Assembly: GCA_037576215.1 (NCBI GenBank)
Contig: JBANDB010000008.1
Coordinates: 372,001-436,000, forward strand
DNA length: 64,000 nt
From: Armillaria gallica
Taxonomy: Eukaryota > Basidiomycota > Agaricomycetes > Agaricales > Physalacriaceae
Reading direction: 5' to 3'
Of this stretch, positions 22,941 to 35,568 are shown piece by piece. The number at the start of each line of letters is the position of its first letter. Position 1 is the stretch's first letter. A program made the position numbers and the translations under genes. The notes beneath the pieces are model-generated. The model made no database searches, was not told where the DNA came from, and saw only the letters and a program-made list of their open reading frames with translations.

Positions 22941-25900
22941 GTCTGAACTTTGAAGTGCCCAGCCGGTTGAATGGACTAGCGCGAACATTCATGGCGGAAC
23001 TGAAATTCATGTGGACCTGACAGTGAAACTAGTATGGCAAGTCCATAATATTCAAGTTTCAGATAACTTCCTGATGAGTGAAGTGCACATACCAAAAATG
23101 AGGCAGATGTTTGTTCATCATTACTCAAAATGCGGGATGTTGAGTCTTCCTGAGTACCACATAAGGAGAACAATTGCTCTTATCTTCGACGTTGGAGAGC
23201 GACTTTTATGGATTTTCTATTTTTCTCATCGTGCTTGGTTAGCTTTATCTTTTTTGTCCTTTGCTTATTTTCACTGATTTTCAGCTATTTTCAGATGCTA
23301 TTGTACACTCCATTCACAATGCCATTTTTCAGAGGTCGAGGCCCTGCGGCAAGCGGCATCCCTCCTCTAGGAAAGGATATATCATTTGCAGGAGATACAA
23401 CACGTAATGATGAGATGAGACACGCTATGCACATTGACTTGCCCGACATACATTCATTCGACCTTCTGTCTCATCCTTCCCTTCGCAGTCAGATCATTCC
23501 GCTCCCGATGACACTGTTCCCATGCCTGAATTTTATTTTGTTTTTCTGTGGACGCAATGTGTTTCTGGCTACCTTGGAGGCCAACTTCCGAGAAGGATAG
23601 GGATGGGGACTAGGACAGGATGCCCTCAGAGGATGCGCGGGATGCGCACGGATGTCAAAATCACCTGCCAATGGGATGTCATCCGTGGCAAGTGTGCAGA
23701 CATCCAACCATGGCCTCCTTCTCTCCAATCCATCCATCACATCCCCCCAGGCCGGCTACCACCATCCCCGTACCCTACGCTATGCAGTGCTGTGCACGAC
23801 GGCGTTGAGGATGCCATTCTCTTCCCAAATTTCGCGACGAGTTACGAACGATGACTCAAGTCAGCGACCGGACTTTGAGGGAGGATGGTGGCATGGTACA
23901 GGGACAGGACTGAGTTGGGTGACTGTGGATAAGGACTCTTGGTTGGCAGTGTAAGCGGATGGGACGGGTTTTGGCCGAAGACAACGTATCACCTTCCGGC
24001 AAGCAAGGTGTTGACGTCAGGGAGGTGGACTATTCCTACCTTGGTTGCCCATTATCACCCTCGCGTACCCTCTCCCGTGCTAATCCCGGGTTCTTTTACC
24101 TCGTCCACCGTCTTCCCTCCCATATGACTACGGCTACATTGTAAGGGGAAGACTGTATTCATTAGGAGGAGCAGGTATTTTGCTTTGAGGCCATGTATCA
24201 AGCGTCCAGCGACCAAGGTCACGGTGTCGTTGAGGTTGTAGAGTGTCTTTAGGAGGGTCATTGGCAAGTATATAGTATGTCCTTACTACATAAATGGCTG
24301 CCTTTTACTAATCATTGAGTGTAGCGTCGAGAATCAAGATGCAAGTTCAAGCCTTCTAGCTCATGAATTCGGACAACAAGATTTACCCCACCACAACATG
24401 TCAACGTCCAGTGAGCAGGGACATGGCGTTGTTGGAATCGTAAAGTACTCATGTGCTGGTAAAAGGTATGTGGCCATTATTTACAAAACTATGTTCTTAC
24501 TGATGTCCAATTGCAGTCTTGTCTCCAATGATATGATGAATCGAGGACGTCAATTTTTCTTCAAACTCAAGACACCCACTCCGCAAAATCTTGGATGACG
24601 ACTTTTGCCCCGCCACAAAGTATCGACGTCTGGCGAGCGAGGGCATGGTGTCAGCCAGATGGTAACGATGGGGTATGGAACTCGAGAGGAGTAGCACAAG
24701 GTATGCTGTCACATCAACGACTTGCTTCTTTACTAATCATTCAATTTTAGCTTCGAAATAGGGACAATGGTTCTCCAATGCAAGCTCGACAATGACAACA
24801 ACAACAACAACTGGCGAGCGTCGTGTGATGGTGACTACTACGAGCTTTTATGTTTCTGAGAAACTAACGAACACTGCAGACTCTGGTCCACCGCCGAGTA
24901 TGTCCAGAGGCTCTCCATTTTCTAGGGACAATGCTATCCTCTTCTGTGCCTGTGCTGAACATCATAACTGTACCTTTGGGATATAATGGTAGTTTCGCTG
25001 CCTTCTTGTGTCTGCATGGATATTTTTCTGACAGTTTTGATGAATGTTTGGCCTTCTATTCACAGGTGGTTGTAACTGGCTTCTCAAATTCGCCAGCCTG
25101 TAGCCGCAAAGTCAGCTTGGGATTGGCACACAAAATCAAAGGTATGATTCATTGATTTCAATACTTATCATTGTATTTAGATACTTTTGGCTCCTCAATG
25201 CCACCCCATACGACTTCTACACTGCCCATTTATGATGCGACGGATTCCCACTCATGAGCAAATTCACAAACACATGCTCAGAAGGAGGCCATATCATTAA
25301 TTTTACTGTTCAGTGCTCACTTCCGTTGTTTAGCTGTGTACCCCCCGGTCTCGATGGATATTTCTTTGTCCTGTGAGTGTTTCGCATATGGAAGGCTTGC
25401 GACGTTGACTTACAAAGTGTTTTTAGACTTGGCTCGACCCTGCATTAAGCTCAAAAAAGGAGTCGACCACCCTACGCCTTCCTCCAATCCCGTTTAACCC
25501 GTCGCGGCTGAATAAATAGCTGCTGTTTGTTGAGGGCGACTCAGGGTTGGTTGACGGCATCGGATGCTTGACTCGTTTGGCACGTGCAGACATTTACGAG
25601 GTAAGTGAGAACTTGCTGTTCAAGAGACATGGCACTGACTTGCCTCTATTCCAGCAAACCGTCAAAATCTGCAAGGTAGATGCTGAGGTTAGGGTTTACA
25701 GCTTACCACATCAGAGGGAGTCTTGTTGCGTCTTTGTGCAATGAGGCTCCCTTCTTTTTTATGGCCTTTTGGCCCATGTACGGCAAGCGCCAGTCGCCCG
25801 TTGGATTGATTTCAACGGGAGACTACGCTTGGCCACGGCATGAATGGGAGGAAGTCCCTCCCGTTTCGTGCACTTGAGCATACCTTTGGGGTGGGGAAAT

Positions 25901-26650
25901 TATGATCCTACGAGCTCTGACTGTTGGTGGACTTACGCTCTTTTTCATTTTGACCGTAACGCAACTTTGAAACCTATCTTCTTATTCTTCCACTTTCAGC
26001 TCTTCTTGTAGTTAGATCGTACCTGTTATGGTATTCCCACTATATCTCATACATCCCTCTCGTTTTCCTTCTCATATCACCACCTATCAAGACTACATTC
26101 CATTTGTCTCATATGTGCTATATTTACCTCTTTAGTTTACTGCACTGCAGCGATACGACTCATACTGAGTCACCTAGTACCTACTGGAAGATAGAAGAAG
26201 ATTCTGATGTTACAGGTATATATATGCACAGCAGCTCATGTATTACTTACTTACAATTTACTTCTGCTTTATGCATCATCATATCGAGTGATCTTAAGCG
26301 GACGCCGAACCTCATTAGGTTAATCAGCTTACTACTAAATGCAATCCTTCTGAGGTTACAGTTGAACCTCAACCTACTCTCTAAGTTCTTCGGAACTCAC
26401 TCTCATCTTCTCAATGCGTTGACTTAAAGAAGGTAATCCAATTACTACTAAGTACTAATTTACTTTTCTTTAGATTTACGCTTATACACAACAGTACCCT
26501 ACGAGTATCAATAACATCCTTCTGCTTTCTGTTTCCCTATCGCCCTGCTCCTCGTCGAGAAATCCAACTTTTCGTCCTCATCACCGTTATCGCTGATGTG
26601 ATTACAATGCCACTGACAGCCCTGACTGCGACTCCAGTGCGTGTACACTG
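22941..26650. other. Intergenic, no gene assigned
   Basis: Several frames of 60-130 codons occur on both strands, but none shows a family motif or consistent splice structure. The segment 23320-23600 has one longish plus frame (130 codons from 23208) without a recognisable domain. Between 24390 and 24840 a loosely repeated phrase around CAACGTC..G.GAGC.GGG.CATGG suggests an old internal duplication. A short CAA microsatellite lies at about 24797-24812. Confidence 0.4.
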
Positions 26651-28573
<1,923 letters not shown>

Positions 28574-29517
28574 CTAAACAGCTGCAACAACAAGCAAGGC
28601 GCTATTTATGTGACCCAAAACAGACCCCGAGGCAGGAAGTACTTTTTGTTTAATGGTACTTGAAAGAGACATACTGAGGTCATCATCGAACAGCTCAGAA
28701 GCATGGTCACATGTCGCAGCAGCGATGTCTAACCACTCTCGCATGAGCTTCACAAAATGCGGCAGCGCAAAGACAATGAACTGTACCACATTACAAACCC
28801 CATCGTGGGCATTGGGTAGGTGAGCATCCATGCATGCCCATTAATGGAGTGCTTCACATCCAAGTAATCATGTCTGGAGTGTAGCTTAGGCAGTTTCACA
28901 ACCCAGCAGTGTCGATTGCCAATGTATCTTTCTACATCACAAAGATCAGCACTCGCTGCAGCACTGCTATCAAGAAACAAATTCCAGCCGCATTTAGTAT
29001 ACTTAGATCTCCCTGTGACGGTGGCATGGTGATCATCAAATTTCGCACAGTTGATTCCAAGGCCGAATGTGGCTTTTGGATACAAAGAAATAGCGATGTT
29101 GTGGGCAATGATGTTCATTGGTACGGCTAAGGTCAATGAGCGAAATGCACAGGTATTGGGGTGCAAAGCGAATAACCGCCTATCATATGTTTCAGGAACA
29201 TTGGCCTCCAACAATACTCAAGGTAAATGGCAGGGAAATTGGAATCTTGTTCAAAGTAAAGGACATGATATTGATGTGCTGAATGCTAAAACGTGGAACA
29301 CAAAGCATCGTCGCTGAGCAACTAGAACATCGTTGACGCCTACAACAAAGCTAGCTGTACGCAAGGGGAAGTTAGCAAAACAAGCCACCACGTTTAATTC
29401 ATGCACTCTGATATGCGACGCTGTCCTGAAAAAAAGTCTGTTAGCACACACAACAAACACATATTGGGGACGTACAGAGAGCTGAGATTTACATTCGTGA
29501 GGATGATCATTGACCAC
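28574..29517 (-). pseudogene. Unrecognised minus-strand coding remnant
   Basis: Three minus-strand frames follow each other in coding order: 29251-29517, 28750-29214 and 28574-28831. They overlap or abut with frame changes. The translations look protein-like rather than random (for example ALPHFVKLMREWLDIAA near 28735), but I do not recognise the family. Frame changes without clean introns suggest decay. A dead transposon gene is one possibility. The plus-strand frames here are shorter and are treated as shadows. Confidence 0.3.
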
Positions 29518-29979
29518 AAGTCTTTTATAGCCGAGGGATCATCACTGGCTGAAACAGATGGCCTAAACCTGTCTCAGACTTAACGGGGACTGTCGGGAGA
29601 ATAACTTTGGTTCAGAAGATCAAGCGCGCGAAACCAAATATGACCAACTAGCCCCTGCCAACGCCCTATGGTGGTCGATCGGTCATTATCTCTTTGATAA
29701 ACACCCTCTCTTTTCCTCTCTACTATCGGGAAGAATCGGGGATCCCGCGATAACCACGACTTTGTTCTTGCCCAGCATCCCCAAGCCAAACTGCTCAAGT
29801 TCAGCCCCCCGCAGCTGATGTCTGGGTCAGATAATGTCAAATAATCTTGTCGGAATTACCGGTTCATACCCCGGTCAAGACTTGAAACTCGCTGAGTAAT
29901 GACTGCATGCTTCCATCGTCATCCTTCCTTATTCTCTCTTTCCTTAATTCACAACACTCAATTCATATATTTTTCTCTA
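29518..29979. other. Intergenic, no gene seen
   Basis: No motif or repeat was recognised apart from pyrimidine-rich sequence at 29910-29985. Confidence 0.4.
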
Positions 29980-30092
29980 GCCTTTTACCATACTCGCGCA
30001 ATAATCACTCACACTCGGGCCCTGTCGCTGATCTCAGGGCAGGGTCGCATCTCGGCTAACCTCGCATGAAACTGAGACCCTGTACTCACACA
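29980..30092. repeat. Direct repeat, copy 1
   Basis: About 110 bp nearly identical to 30566-30681, starting near TACTCGC[GA]CAATAATCACTCAC and ending ACTCACACAG. It contains the hairpin GCCCTG-10 nt-CAGGGC. Differences fall mainly at CG dinucleotides. Two positions read CA in one copy and TG in the other, as if both descended from CG. Confidence 0.7.
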
Positions 30093-30565
30093 GACGAGCA
30101 AGGCAATTAGTCAGGTTTAAAACTTGTTTTACGCAAGTCTAATTGCCGTGAGCGCATACAAGTCGGGGGCTTTATCTATTCCTGGCTCCAAGGACCAGGA
30201 TCCTCGTCAGAGACACTCAAACCTGGAAGTCGTGGTTCAGAGCATCGGCAGCACCTGAGGTTTAACGCATCCTCCTTCCATGACATGGCCTATCACGCCG
30301 GTACGATCAGTACTCCTATCTTCAATAATTATAAGACCTGGGGAGAACGGAGCTTCCGTTTCATCGCTCTCACACTCTCCCCAGATAGAGTGTTACATCT
30401 TGAAGACTTCTTTGTGTACCTGCCCTCCCATACCCTTCTTCGGACACTTGTCCTCCTGTACTTACCACTTTAACTTCTTTTCCGACACAGTGGCAACTTT
30501 CCAAGTCCGAGCTTGGTTTTAATGTCTCCCTGTCTAGGCCTTTTGTTGAACTCATGTATTACATA

Positions 30566-30681
30566 CTCTTACCCGTACTCGCACAATAATCACTCACACT
30601 CAGGCCCTGTCGCTGATCTCAGGGCAGGGTCGTGTCTCGGCTAACCTCGTGTGAAACTGAGACCCTGTACTCACACAGGAG
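30566..30681. repeat. Direct repeat, copy 2
   Basis: Second copy of the repeat at 29980-30092, about 585 bp downstream. Further similarity continues patchily: both copies are followed by a CAAGTCTAATTG segment (30134-30145 and 30843-30856). The pair could be the remains of LTRs or of the terminal repeats of the retroelement that follows. Confidence 0.7.
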
Positions 30682-31275
30682 GAGTATTGAAGGAGCCGCA
30701 GAAAAACCGTGGTCCAAACAGCATATCCTGTTGGCAACGATGAGTCCAAGGGAGTGCACCAAGAGAAAGTAAACACACGGGATACCGCGCCGTCCCAAGG
30801 CCAAATTTCTTCCAAAATAAATTGGGTTTAAAGATTTATTTACACAAGTCTAATTGGTAAGGGCTACTTGTTTTCGAGTCCTCTGCCTTTCCTCACGCTC
30901 GTTCACAGCGTCGGCCGCTCCAACGCGTGTATTTCCACATTCAGGATGTGCGGTCTCAGCCTCCCCACGGGAGCCTCCCCTCGGGAGTCTTGGCCGTCTC
31001 ACCAGTGAGTGCACGCCACAGCTTGAGGATTCACGGGACTAAACGGGCATCCAGCTTTCCTCCCCATGTCTTTCTTTTCTCTCGGACTATAAGTACCTGG
31101 CGGTCTCAGCTCGAGCACCTGTCGCTCTCGCTGAACCACCAGGTGCGTATCTCTTTCAATTTATGTAGAAAATTTCATGTTAACTCACCGTGCTCCCGAC
31201 AGAGCACTGATTTCGTTTCGTACTGTTAATAAACACGTTTATTCATCGTCTCAAAGACTCATCTAACCAAGCAAC
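30682..31275. promoter_or_regulatory. Leader region of the recombinase-type retroelement
   Basis: Non-coding sequence upstream of the Gag start at 31276. It has CT-rich stretches and a TATAAGT motif at about 31088-31094. This is the likely promoter and leader, but the exact left end of the element could not be defined. Confidence 0.35.
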
Positions 31276-32625
31276 TTGACTATGTCCTCTGGCTCTAATG
31301 CATCCACCCAACCTTCAGGCAACACGCCCGTCTCTGGAAGTGCAACTCAGCAGACCACCTCTACTGGCAACGTCAGACCATCCCTTGAACCTGAGGGATC
31401 GCCAGCTCCTCCCGACGCGCCCCAGGCCCAGGTCACTATTCGGTGCGACGCTATTGTCGAGGATTACCGCACCGGCATTAACACTTCGAAACCGGATGTC
31501 CTTGCACAAATCATCTGGGTGCTCACCGATTTCTTCAACACCAGACCAGGGCATGACGACGATTTCAACGATGCCCTTCGCATCTACGTCGAAATGCTTG
31601 ACAACCATGAGAACGAGCAGCGAATTCTCCACCAGGAAGGAGAAAATCAAGTCTGTGCAAGAGTTAGGAATGAAACGGAAGCGGGGAGACCAGGACGACC
31701 TCGAGCTGCCGATTTCATTGAAGAGGAGGATGATGGAGAGGATGGAGGAGATGGAGACTCCGAGCGAGGAGAAGTATCAGATGAAGGGGACGACGCTGAT
31801 GATGGACCAGGACCAGCAAAAAGACCTCGGATCAACGAATCATTGTTCCCGTGGCACCCTGTTCGAGAGATTAGCAGGGCACTCCTCCATCCCGACTTGC
31901 AGCGAACCCTTGAGCTCATCGAGAATTACACCATTGACCTCAAAGCAGCGAAACGAAGCCTCACCAACTCTCCCGAGTGCCCAGAGTTCCCAGAGGAACA
32001 ATGGCTTGCCCTCTTGGCAGGGAAAGCCGTCAATCTTGACGCCGTCTTCACAGCGGACCATTCAACCTCCATCAACGAAGTCCACACTCACGAAATATCT
32101 GAAGGGATTTCTATCCGACTCGCAGAAAGCATGTCGGACCCTTCTGAGCCAAAGAAAGTCATCAGTAATGCAGATGAGTGGACCACAGCATGGCACACGT
32201 ACACACAAGCCGTTCTCCTTGCTTTCCCACATCGCTTCCGAGAACTTGCTCTCTATCAACAATACGTGTCCTCACTCTTCAGGACCACTGCCATCCCCCT
32301 CCATTGCCATGTGTTTGTCCTCGACCGAGCTATTCGAAACCGAGTTGGAAGGTGCAGGAATATCCTCCTCTCTGACACCAACAAGTTCAGAGATCTTGAA
32401 CGGTCGCACATCTCCCCAGCTGGCATGGCCTACCAAGAGTTTGAAGAGCGTCGGGGGGAGCAAAAGTCCAAGAGGAAGAGCAGCGACCGAGCCCGAAGTC
32501 TTGATGCATGCAGACGTTGGAATGCAGGGGTCTGCCCCTCTTCAGACGGAAAGTGCAGATATCGGCATGTCTGTTCCAGCTGCAAAGGAGGACACCTTGT
32601 CTCCGCTTGCCCTGGCAGAAAATGA
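31276..32625 (+). CDS. Gag-like protein with Cys/His zinc motifs
   Basis: A frame of 449 codons from ATG 31276. The N terminus is Ser/Thr/Pro-rich (about 50 residues). It is followed by a helical region, an acidic patch (EEEDDGEDGGDGDSERGE near 31725-31775), a second helical region and a basic C terminus. The last 40 residues hold a CCCH-type finger (CRRWNAGVCPSSDGKCRYRH) directly followed by a knuckle-like CSSCKGGHLVSAC. This is compatible with an RNA-binding nucleocapsid. It sits first in the element, upstream of RT. A second frame is open across the same DNA (see RT entry). The start is the first ATG of the frame and has an A at -3. Confidence 0.8.
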   Translation: MTMSSGSNASTQPSGNTPVSGSATQQTTSTGNVRPSLEPEGSPAPPDAPQAQVTIRCDAIVEDYRTGINTSKPDVLAQIIWVLTDFFNTRPGHDDDFNDALRIYVEMLDNHENEQRILHQEGENQVCARVRNETEAGRPGRPRAADFIEEEDDGEDGGDGDSERGEVSDEGDDADDGPGPAKRPRINESLFPWHPVREISRALLHPDLQRTLELIENYTIDLKAAKRSLTNSPECPEFPEEQWLALLAGKAVNLDAVFTADHSTSINEVHTHEISEGISIRLAESMSDPSEPKKVISNADEWTTAWHTYTQAVLLAFPHRFRELALYQQYVSSLFRTTAIPLHCHVFVLDRAIRNRVGRCRNILLSDTNKFRDLERSHISPAGMAYQEFEERRGEQKSKRKSSDRARSLDACRRWNAGVCPSSDGKCRYRHVCSSCKGGHLVSACPGRK

Positions 32626-32698
32626 GAAGATTGGGGTGCTAGGAGAGAGGGGAAGGTTTGAGAGGAGGGGAAAGGGGGGGGATTGGGAGGAAGGAGAG

Positions 32699-34576
32699 AT
32701 GAGTTTTGCGCCTCGTTACAAACGCGGGTTTGTCTTTTCAGAATCGGACACGGGACAGAGTCGGGCCGCCGGATGTACAGAGACTGAATTGCTGGTGCCA
32801 CGACCTCCAGCCAAGGAGTTTGCGAATGTGGAGGCAGTCCGCACAATCAAAGATCATCCACAGCTGTTTGCAATCACAACTCCAATCAATATCAACGTGT
32901 TGGAGGGATATCTCAAAACACATCCCAACCCAGAGTTTGTTCAATCTGTCATGGTCGCGCTCCGTGAAGGTTTCTGGCCATGGGCTGATACCCAACACGA
33001 CGAGGAGTTCCCAGTCACTTGGGATAACGCAAGGATGAGTCCCCGGTCTGAGATGGAACAGCAGTTCATCGCCAGATACAGGGATGAGGAAGTTGCGGCT
33101 GGACGTTTCTCCCAGCCATTTGGATCAGATCTTTTGCCAGGAATGTATAGTACCCCTGTGCATGCGGTTCCTAAACCCCATTCAGAGGATTTCCGCATGG
33201 TCTCCAACATGTCTGCGGGTCCTTTCGCACCGAACCGCATGATTCGTCACTCAGACATAGCGGGCTCGCGACTTGACAGTCTTCATACTCTGTTCGCGGT
33301 CATCCTGCGTTTTCGACGAGAATCTCCAGCCAATGCACAGAAAACTCTGGTGGTCTTCAAATCTGACGTGTCAAAAGCCTACAGACTGTGTCCGATGCAT
33401 CCATTGTGGCAGCTGAAGCAGGTTGTCATGACTGGATACCTCACCAGCGAGCAGAAAGCTGCTAGCAAGGAGGAAATCTTGATTAGGAGCATTGATCGCA
33501 ACAACAACTTCGGAGGGCAAGGTTCTGGCCGTGTTTGGTACAGCGTCAATGGGCTCATCACATGGATTGCTATCAATATCGAGAACATCAGCGACTTAGG
33601 GTGCTACGTTGATGACGACTTCAGTTTTGACGAGTGGAACGACCTTGATTTCTATGAACCCTACGACAGTTTCTATCCTTGTAAGCAGACAAAACTCCTC
33701 AGACTGTGGGACTGTCTTGGGGTGCCGCATAGCAAACCGAAACAACTGTATGGATTGCAGCTTGTAATCATCGGGTTTGACGTTGACCCAAACGCAATGA
33801 CTGCCACTATGCCTAAAGACTCCAAGGCCGATCTTGTCCTAGCGCTCCGACACTTCGCCTCTTCCAATCGACGCAACTTGCAGGAATATCAGCAAATAGC
33901 AGGGTGGTCGAATTGGTCCTTCAACGTGTTCCCCTTGTTGAAACCTGGACTCTGCAATATATATGCAAAGATGCAAGGAAAGACGAACCCTTTCGCAGGC
34001 ATTGCTCTCAACAACGCCGTCAAGGACGACTTGGGTTGGCTCGCGAATCACATCGAGAAGTCTGATGGAATCTGTTGCTTTGACACCTTGGATTGGGATC
34101 CTATTGTCGATGCCACAGTGACTATCCTTTGTGACGCATGCCTCGACGGCATGGGTTTCTGGTTGCCAAGAATAGCCTGCGGTTTCTTCTGCCCTACGCC
34201 TGAACTACCGGATGTTGACGAAATCATTTTCTTCTTCGAGGCTCTATGTGTTTGCACTGCTATTCATTGGGTTGCAACCAACCTATCTCCTGCAATGAGG
34301 AAGCGCGTTACCATCTTTACAGACAACACCAACACTGTCGACATCTTCGAATCTCTCAGAGCCTCGCCAACCTACAATCCCATACTAAAATCTGCTGTCA
34401 ACATCTTGATCAGTCATGATATCGACTTAAGGGTGCTACACATACCGGGTTCCGAGAACGATGTCGCGGACACTTTGTCGCGTTCCCAGTTCTCGAAAGC
34501 CCGGAGTTTAGTTCCTCGTTTGTTAATCCTACCTTTCAAGCCTCCTTGCGACGTGCTGGAGGCAAAGAAATGCTAA
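32699..34576 (+). CDS. Reverse transcriptase / RNase H
   Basis: The domain begins about 20 codons after ATG 32699; the frame itself is open back to 31298, overlapping all of Gag. RT landmarks in order: FWPWADT, FGSDLLPGM, VPKPHSEDFRMV, FKSDVSKAYR (first catalytic Asp) and YVDDDFSF near 33606 (catalytic Asp pair). They are followed by LWDCLGVPH. RNase H follows with LCDACLDGMGFW, FFEALCVCTA and FTDNTNTVDIF, then NDVADTLSRS, giving the D-E-D-D set. It would copy the element RNA and degrade the template. The start is uncertain: internal initiation at 32699 or a +1 shift from Gag are both possible. It overlaps the recombinase frame by 31 bases. Confidence 0.9.
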   Translation: MSFAPRYKRGFVFSESDTGQSRAAGCTETELLVPRPPAKEFANVEAVRTIKDHPQLFAITTPININVLEGYLKTHPNPEFVQSVMVALREGFWPWADTQHDEEFPVTWDNARMSPRSEMEQQFIARYRDEEVAAGRFSQPFGSDLLPGMYSTPVHAVPKPHSEDFRMVSNMSAGPFAPNRMIRHSDIAGSRLDSLHTLFAVILRFRRESPANAQKTLVVFKSDVSKAYRLCPMHPLWQLKQVVMTGYLTSEQKAASKEEILIRSIDRNNNFGGQGSGRVWYSVNGLITWIAINIENISDLGCYVDDDFSFDEWNDLDFYEPYDSFYPCKQTKLLRLWDCLGVPHSKPKQLYGLQLVIIGFDVDPNAMTATMPKDSKADLVLALRHFASSNRRNLQEYQQIAGWSNWSFNVFPLLKPGLCNIYAKMQGKTNPFAGIALNNAVKDDLGWLANHIEKSDGICCFDTLDWDPIVDATVTILCDACLDGMGFWLPRIACGFFCPTPELPDVDEIIFFFEALCVCTAIHWVATNLSPAMRKRVTIFTDNTNTVDIFESLRASPTYNPILKSAVNILISHDIDLRVLHIPGSENDVADTLSRSQFSKARSLVPRLLILPFKPPCDVLEAKKC

Positions 34577-35568
34577 TCGATGTGACTCCAGGGTCTCGAC
34601 AGCGGGTCCGTGAGCCCTGGACCCTGGAGAAACTATATCACGAGCGGTGCCTTGCATTGAGGTCCGCAATCGACACTGCCTCCCTCGGTCCCTACAACTC
34701 AGCACTGAATTCCTACATTACATTCTGCAAAATTCACAATTTTCCCGTTAAACTAACCGACGATACAATGAGTTACTATGTCGTCTTCATGTCTTCCCAC
34801 ATTAAACCTGATTCCGTATCATCCTACCTCTCAGGGATTTGCAACCGCCTTGAGAACTTCTTCCCTGACATTCGCGAAATCCGAAATTCACCTATGGTCA
34901 GTCGCACGCTGAAAGGGTGCAAACGGCTGAAAGGATCCGAGGTCAAGCGCAAGGCACCTCTGTCACGCGATAACATTCGGCATGCCATCAGCAAACTCGG
35001 ACACTCTTCGGAATACGACGACTGTCTTTTCCTTGCACTGCTAGTCACTGGATTCAACGGTCTTCTACGCCTCGCAGAACTGAGCATGCCCGACTCCAAG
35101 AAGTCTCGAAATTGGAGAAAGATCGTCCAAAGAACCACTGTCGAATGGATACCTGAGGGCTATGCTTTTTTCTTGCCAGCTCATAAGGCCGACACCGCGT
35201 TTGAAGGCAACAAAGTTATCATACCGAGAGACAATGACCCCACCTTTGATCCCCTCCCCGTTTTCCGCCGATACTTGACTCTCAGAGACGCAAAGCATAT
35301 CGTACACCCTGCCTTGTGGGTCACTTCCACCGGTTCCGTTCCTACTCGCACCTGGTTCATGAAAAGGCTGCGCCAGATTTTCCCCGACCGTAGGATCGCA
35401 GGACAGTCAATGCGTGCTGGTGGAGCCACAGACTTAGCAGAGCAGGGGGTGCTTCCTTATCTGATACAAGCTCGTGGTCGATGGTCCTCTGCGGCGTTCA
35501 AGATTTACATTCGGAAAAACCCTGTCATCCTACAAGCTATGATCGACACTCGAGCGCCGTCTATGTGA
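34546..35568 (+). CDS. Tyrosine recombinase
   Basis: A frame of 340 codons. An N-terminal helical core-binding-like part (about residues 25-130) is followed by a catalytic domain. Landmarks are GLLRLAEL (first catalytic Arg, near 35065), the box QSMRAGGATDLAE (second Arg), GRWSS and FKIYIRKNP with the probable nucleophilic Tyr. The position that is His in classical HxxR boxes is Gln here, and a His/Lys candidate occurs in PAHKADTAF. It would recombine the circular cDNA into the genome without target duplication. The start overlaps the end of RT; a later ATG at 34570 is also possible. Confidence 0.9.
   Translation: MRRAGGKEMLIDVTPGSRQRVREPWTLEKLYHERCLALRSAIDTASLGPYNSALNSYITFCKIHNFPVKLTDDTMSYYVVFMSSHIKPDSVSSYLSGICNRLENFFPDIREIRNSPMVSRTLKGCKRLKGSEVKRKAPLSRDNIRHAISKLGHSSEYDDCLFLALLVTGFNGLLRLAELSMPDSKKSRNWRKIVQRTTVEWIPEGYAFFLPAHKADTAFEGNKVIIPRDNDPTFDPLPVFRRYLTLRDAKHIVHPALWVTSTGSVPTRTWFMKRLRQIFPDRRIAGQSMRAGGATDLAEQGVLPYLIQARGRWSSAAFKIYIRKNPVILQAMIDTRAPSM

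Larger units (their letters stand above)
31276..35568 (+). mobile_element. DIRS-like (tyrosine recombinase) retroelement, ORFs intact
   Basis: Three overlapping plus-strand frames in DIRS-type order: Gag-like (31276-32625), RT/RNase H (to 34576) and tyrosine recombinase (34546-35568). None is interrupted. There is no aspartic protease and no DDE integrase, as expected of this class, which integrates through a circular intermediate using the recombinase. I could not find convincing terminal or split direct repeats, so coordinates cover only the coding part. The related truncated copy at 20.7-22.9 kb shows that the family has amplified here. Confidence 0.88.

Noticed and set aside
31298..32625. 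N-terminal half of the 1092-codon RT frame as a real protein domain
   Set aside because: It overlaps the Gag ORF in another frame and has shadow-like Ser/Pro/Arg composition. Recognisable RT starts only after about 32830. Kept as an observation, not as coding.
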